The translations under genes and the position numbers were made by a program. This document shows, piece after piece, positions 8,208 through 11,287 of a stretch of 11,287 nucleotides of DNA (within the stretch, counting starts at the first letter, position 1; the number at the start of each line of letters is the position of its first letter). The DNA comes from Clostridiaceae bacterium (lineage in GTDB: Bacteria > Bacillota > Clostridia > DSM-8532). The stretch lies in NCBI GenBank assembly GCA_025361665.1, contig JANYKF010000154.1, positions 1-11,287 on the forward strand, written 5' to 3'. A model generated the notes under the pieces. The model was not told the DNA's origin and ran no database searches. It saw nothing but the letters and a program-made list of their open reading frames with translations.

Positions 8208-9146
8208 ATGCGCATTTTAATCGCCGAGGATGATTTGACGTCCCGAACCGCCCTCGCGGGAATTCTGAAAAGGGCTGGTTATGATGTCATATCGACCGTG
8301 AACGGTGCTGAGGCCTGGAATGAGCTTCAGAAGCCGGATGCGCCGAAACTGGCCATTCTGGACTGGATGATGCCGGAAATGGACGGCGCGGAAGTCGTCC
8401 GGCTTGTCCGTGCCCAGCCGTCCGAACGGCCGGCCTACCTCATCATGCTGACGGGCATGGACAAAAAAACGGACATCGTGTCGGGACTCAGTATCGGCGC
8501 GAACGATTACCTTTCCAAACCGTTTGATTCCGGAGAACTGCGCGCGCGCATCGAAGTGGGCCGGCGCATGCTCGAGATGCAGGACGCGCTGATGGAAAGC
8601 CATGAAACTGTTTTGTACCAGGCCAGTCATGATTCCCTGACGGGCATGTGGAACCGGCGCGCCATCCTTGAGCGCCTCAACGAGGAAATCTCGAGAATGA
8701 ACCGTTCGGGAGATTCACTGACGATCGGGATCTGCGACATCGATCATTTCAAGCTGGTCAACGACTCGTATGGTCATCAGACCGGAGATGAGGTGCTCTG
8801 CGAGCTTGTCCGGATTTTGCATGAATGTCTCCGGAAATACGATGTGGCCGGAAGAATCGGCGGAGAGGAGTTCCTTCTCATCACGCCGATGAATGACAGC
8901 TCGGATGTCACCGCCGTGTATGAGCGGCTGTGCGCAACGGTCGCCGAAAACAGCTTCAGAACAAGGTCCGGCGGCTTGTCCATCACGGTGAGCATCGGCG
9001 TGGTGAAAGGGAGGCCCGGAAACGTGGCCGATGAAATGCTTGCGATGGCCGACACCGCACTGTACCGCGCGAAGGCGGAAGGCCGGAACCGCCTGGCTTA
9101 TTCGATTCTGCCGCCTGCAGGAACCACAGCGGTTATCCATTCATGA
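8208..9146 (+). CDS. REC-GGDEF response regulator (diguanylate cyclase)
   Basis: This 312-residue protein has a receiver domain (1-~120) and a GGDEF domain (~140-305). The receiver has acidic D8/D9, phosphoacceptor D52 (LDWMMPEMDG), T82 and K104 (SKPF), all key residues. The cyclase has DxLTGxxNRR at its start, DIDHFKLVNDSYGH (metal/GTP region) and GGEEF at 218-222, a catalytically competent signature. RKYD (209-212), five residues before GGEEF, fits the inhibitory I-site RxxD that binds c-di-GMP for product inhibition. A short helix joins the domains, as in WspR-type proteins, where phosphorylation drives dimerisation. It should make c-di-GMP from two GTP in the cytoplasm. No histidine kinase, EAL or HD-GYP gene is next to it. 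ATG 8208 has GGAG six nucleotides upstream and places the receiver at the N-terminus; in-frame ATGs at 8193 and 8163 are alternatives. The gap from the helicase stop is 90 nt. Confidence 0.94.
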   Translation: MRILIAEDDLTSRTALAGILKRAGYDVISTVNGAEAWNELQKPDAPKLAILDWMMPEMDGAEVVRLVRAQPSERPAYLIMLTGMDKKTDIVSGLSIGANDYLSKPFDSGELRARIEVGRRMLEMQDALMESHETVLYQASHDSLTGMWNRRAILERLNEEISRMNRSGDSLTIGICDIDHFKLVNDSYGHQTGDEVLCELVRILHECLRKYDVAGRIGGEEFLLITPMNDSSDVTAVYERLCATVAENSFRTRSGGLSITVSIGVVKGRPGNVADEMLAMADTALYRAKAEGRNRLAYSILPPAGTTAVIHS

Positions 9147-9174
9147 ATGACGAATCGTGAGGAAAGGGAAATCC

Positions 9175-10353
9175 ATGCCGATCCACAAGAACCGCATTGT
9201 CCTGTTTTGCCTTGTCAGCGGACTTTTCTGGTTTTCCCTCTACACCTATGTTCCGTTTCTTACCGTGCACGCGCAGACGATGGGGGCCTCCTATTCCATG
9301 CTGGGCCTCATCGCGGGTTCCTACGGCTTCGTCCAGATGCTGCTGCGCATCCCGCTGGGCATCCAGTCGGATCTGCTCAACAGGCGGAAACCGTTCATGC
9401 TGGCCGGCATTGTCATATCAATCCTCTGCGCGCTCGGCATGTGGTGGTTTGAAACCCCCGTGGGCCTGCTGGTGTTCAGGGCTTCCACAGGAGCCGCGGC
9501 AGCCACCTGGGTTGTGTTCACCGTTGTCTTCTCCAGTTACTTCAGGCCGGATGACGCACCGAAGGCCATGGGCATCCTGAATGCCTCCCTCAACGTCGGA
9601 CAGATGGCCGCCATGTTCCTGAGCGGCCTCATCGCCCAGCAGGCAGGCATCCGGCCGGTGTTCCTGCTTGGAACGGCAGGAGGCCTGGCGGCTCTCGCCC
9701 TTGGATTTTTCCTGACGGAAAACAAGGAATTCCACAAAGAGCCGCTGAACCTGAAAGAGCTGTTTCTTGTGGCCAGGGAGCCGAACCTGATGCTGGTATG
9801 CATACTCGGGGCTTTCAGCCAGCTGATTACATTTGCCACTGCGTTCAGCTTCATTCCCATCCTTGCGAAGCAGCTCGGAGCGAATTCATTTGACCTGGGC
9901 CTGCTGACCACGATGTATTCGCTGCCAGCCGTATTTGGTTCATTGCTGGTGGGGCCGGTTCTTGTAAAGCGTTTTGGGGAAAGGCTGACGCTGATAACGG
10001 GATTCCTTCTCGCAGCGGGGGTCTGCGGCTTCACGCCGTTCGTCCGCACCATGCCTGTCCTTTTCGGGGTCCAGATCATCGGCGGCTTCTGTTCCGGCGT
10101 CCTGTTCACCCTTCTGATGGGGCTTTGCATCCGCAATGTGGAGAACCGGAAGCGCGCAACGGCCATGGGATTCTTTCAGGCCATCTATGGCATCGGCATG
10201 TTTGCGGGACCTTCCCTGGTGGGTGCGCTGGGGGATTCCGTCGGCGTGTCCTGGGGGTATGCGCTTGTCGGCCTGTTTGGCCTGGCCGCTGCAGTCCTCT
10301 CCGGATTTTACCGGAGCATAAATGCGCGGCCGAGACCGGGGGTAAGGGGATGA
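9175..10353 (+). CDS. MFS transporter, substrate unknown
   Basis: The 392-residue protein has twelve predicted hydrophobic segments in two sets of six with a charged central loop (about ENKEFHKEPLNLKEL), the major facilitator layout. The loop between segments 2 and 3 carries a motif A variant, GIQSDLLNRRK (about 62-72), and a partial repeat KRFGER lies after segment 8. It sits in the cytoplasmic membrane and probably works as a proton-coupled porter. Drug efflux, sugar and siderophore subfamilies cannot be told apart by eye. ATG 9175 is preferred, with AAAGGG six nucleotides upstream; the GTG at 9157 overlaps the SD region and would add only six residues. The stop overlaps the start of the next gene (ATGA 10350-10353), so the transporter and acyltransferase are translationally coupled and probably work together, for example in export of an acylated product. 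That link is inference. Confidence 0.9.
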   Translation: MPIHKNRIVLFCLVSGLFWFSLYTYVPFLTVHAQTMGASYSMLGLIAGSYGFVQMLLRIPLGIQSDLLNRRKPFMLAGIVISILCALGMWWFETPVGLLVFRASTGAAAATWVVFTVVFSSYFRPDDAPKAMGILNASLNVGQMAAMFLSGLIAQQAGIRPVFLLGTAGGLAALALGFFLTENKEFHKEPLNLKELFLVAREPNLMLVCILGAFSQLITFATAFSFIPILAKQLGANSFDLGLLTTMYSLPAVFGSLLVGPVLVKRFGERLTLITGFLLAAGVCGFTPFVRTMPVLFGVQIIGGFCSGVLFTLLMGLCIRNVENRKRATAMGFFQAIYGIGMFAGPSLVGALGDSVGVSWGYALVGLFGLAAAVLSGFYRSINARPRPGVRG

Positions 10354-11287
10354 AAGACCGGAAAACCACGGGAAATGGCGACAAGTCATGGTACCGGATG
10401 GACAATGCGGCCAATCTTTATCCGGCGGTTCAATCGGCGCGCATCACGACGGTTTTCCGATTTTCCATGACCCTTCGCGTACCCGTCGATCCCATACGCC
10501 TGCAGGAGTCGATGGAAGCCCTGATGCCCAGGTTTCCTTACTGGCAGGTACGCCTGCACCGTGGGTTTTTCTGGTATTACCTGGATCACAACCCGGTTCG
10601 TCCACGGCTGCAAAAGGACGTGCGGTATCCGAACGGACGGCTGCATCCGCGATTCGGCACCCGGCACATGTACCGGGTCCGGTACTTCCATAACCGGATC
10701 GCGGCCGAATTCAGCCATTCCCTGACGGATGGCACCGGTGGACTCACCTACCTCAAGTCACTGGTCTATGATTATCTCAAGAGAATCGGGGAAGATCCCG
10801 GTGAGCCTGGCGACATCCCCATTGCCGGCCAACAGCCGGAAGATGGGGAAGACGTGGATGCCTACCAGCAGTTCTACAAGCATCCCCTCCCATTGCCGGA
10901 CAAGGGCCGGATGGCCTTCCATCCGCCCGGCCGGATGCTCGGGCCCGGTGTGTATCCCTTGATCACGGGCATCTCTCCGATGATCCCGGCCATGACGGAG
11001 GCGAAAAAAAGGGGAGTCACCCTGACGGTGTTTCTGACTGCCGTTTATCTGGATGCGCTTGCGTCCATTCAAGACGATGAAGGCAAGCCGGAACGGAAAA
11101 AGCGTCCTGTCGCCGTATCCGTTCCCGTGAACCTCCGTTCCATCTGGCCGACGAAATCGCTGCGGAATTTTACCCTGTATGTCACCCCTGAGATCGACCC
11201 GCGTCTGGGATCCTACACGTTCGAGGAGATTCTGCAGATCGTGCAGAACCATCTCGTCACGGAGGTCAATGAGAAGGCCATCAGCCG
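10350..11287 (+). CDS. Alcohol-acetyltransferase / condensation-like acyltransferase (3' end cut off)
   Basis: About 312 codons are present and the frame is open at the right edge. The N-terminus has WYRMDNAANLYPAV near residue 14, an opening I associate with the alcohol acetyltransferase/AATase-like family of clostridia. The active-site motif HxxxDG of CoA-dependent acyltransferases and NRPS condensation domains is present as HSLTDG (H123, D127, G128), followed by GGLTYLK. Later blocks VSVPVNLRSIW and FTLYVTPEID fit the second lobe of the chloramphenicol-acetyltransferase-like fold. Such enzymes move an acyl group from CoA or a carrier onto an alcohol or amine; the donor and acceptor here are unknown. 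The ATG overlaps the MFS stop by four bases, and its SD is weak (GTAAGGGG immediately upstream), consistent with translational coupling. Family members are usually over 400 residues, so roughly a quarter or more is missing. Confidence 0.85.
   Translation, partial: MKDRKTTGNGDKSWYRMDNAANLYPAVQSARITTVFRFSMTLRVPVDPIRLQESMEALMPRFPYWQVRLHRGFFWYYLDHNPVRPRLQKDVRYPNGRLHPRFGTRHMYRVRYFHNRIAAEFSHSLTDGTGGLTYLKSLVYDYLKRIGEDPGEPGDIPIAGQQPEDGEDVDAYQQFYKHPLPLPDKGRMAFHPPGRMLGPGVYPLITGISPMIPAMTEAKKRGVTLTVFLTAVYLDALASIQDDEGKPERKKRPVAVSVPVNLRSIWPTKSLRNFTLYVTPEIDPRLGSYTFEEILQIVQNHLVTEVNEKAIS

Noticed and set aside
9138..9149. 12-bp perfect palindrome CATTCATGAATG across the stop of the diguanylate cyclase gene
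   Set aside because: A few 12-bp palindromes are expected by chance in 11 kb, and it coincides with no promoter or repeat copy that I could find.

Overview
The window is a colinear, gene-dense stretch of bacterial DNA. All genes lie on the + strand, spacing is tight, G+C is moderately high, and Shine-Dalgarno (SD) sequences are strong (AGGAGG, GGAGG). The clearest taxonomic clue is at the left edge. AICAR formyltransferase is a stand-alone protein without the fused IMP cyclohydrolase domain of ordinary PurH, and it is preceded by what looks like the tail of a separate IMP cyclohydrolase. I associate that split arrangement with Clostridia/Erysipelotrichia-type Bacillota. SigA-type promoters and G-rich SDs fit this. 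Genus and species cannot be told from the sequence.

Layout: (1) 1-1242, end of a purine biosynthesis operon: partial IMP cyclohydrolase, then AICAR formyltransferase. (2) 1272-2109, a single SAM-dependent methyltransferase gene behind a consensus promoter (TTGACA, 17 bp, TATAAT). The -10 is embedded in a 14-bp perfect palindrome, so this gene is probably repressor-controlled. (3) 2119-8117, a likely operon started by an extended -10 promoter: an ABC-F ATPase, a cytoplasmic CE7 acetyl esterase and a 999-residue SF2 helicase-like protein with a hydrophobic C-terminal segment. Gaps are 13 and 17 nt. (4) 8208-9146, a REC-GGDEF response regulator/diguanylate cyclase with no sensor kinase beside it. 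(5) 9175-11287, an MFS transporter whose stop overlaps the start (ATGA) of an alcohol-acetyltransferase/condensation-like acyltransferase that runs off the right edge.

The longest open frame is probably not the translated frame for six genes (methyltransferase, ABC-F, CE7 esterase, helicase, REC-GGDEF, MFS). Promoter and SD positions favour starts at 1345, 2181, 4135, 5118, 8208 and 9175. I see no transposase, tRNA, rRNA, CRISPR array or clear mobile element, and no gene-free stretch over about 110 bases. The most interesting object is the large helicase-like protein at 5118-8117. It has intact SF2 motifs, two large insertions and a roughly 340-residue C-terminal extension with a hydrophobic, Ala-rich stretch, which is unusual for a nucleic-acid motor. 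The palindromic promoter at 1272-1319 is the best regulatory candidate.
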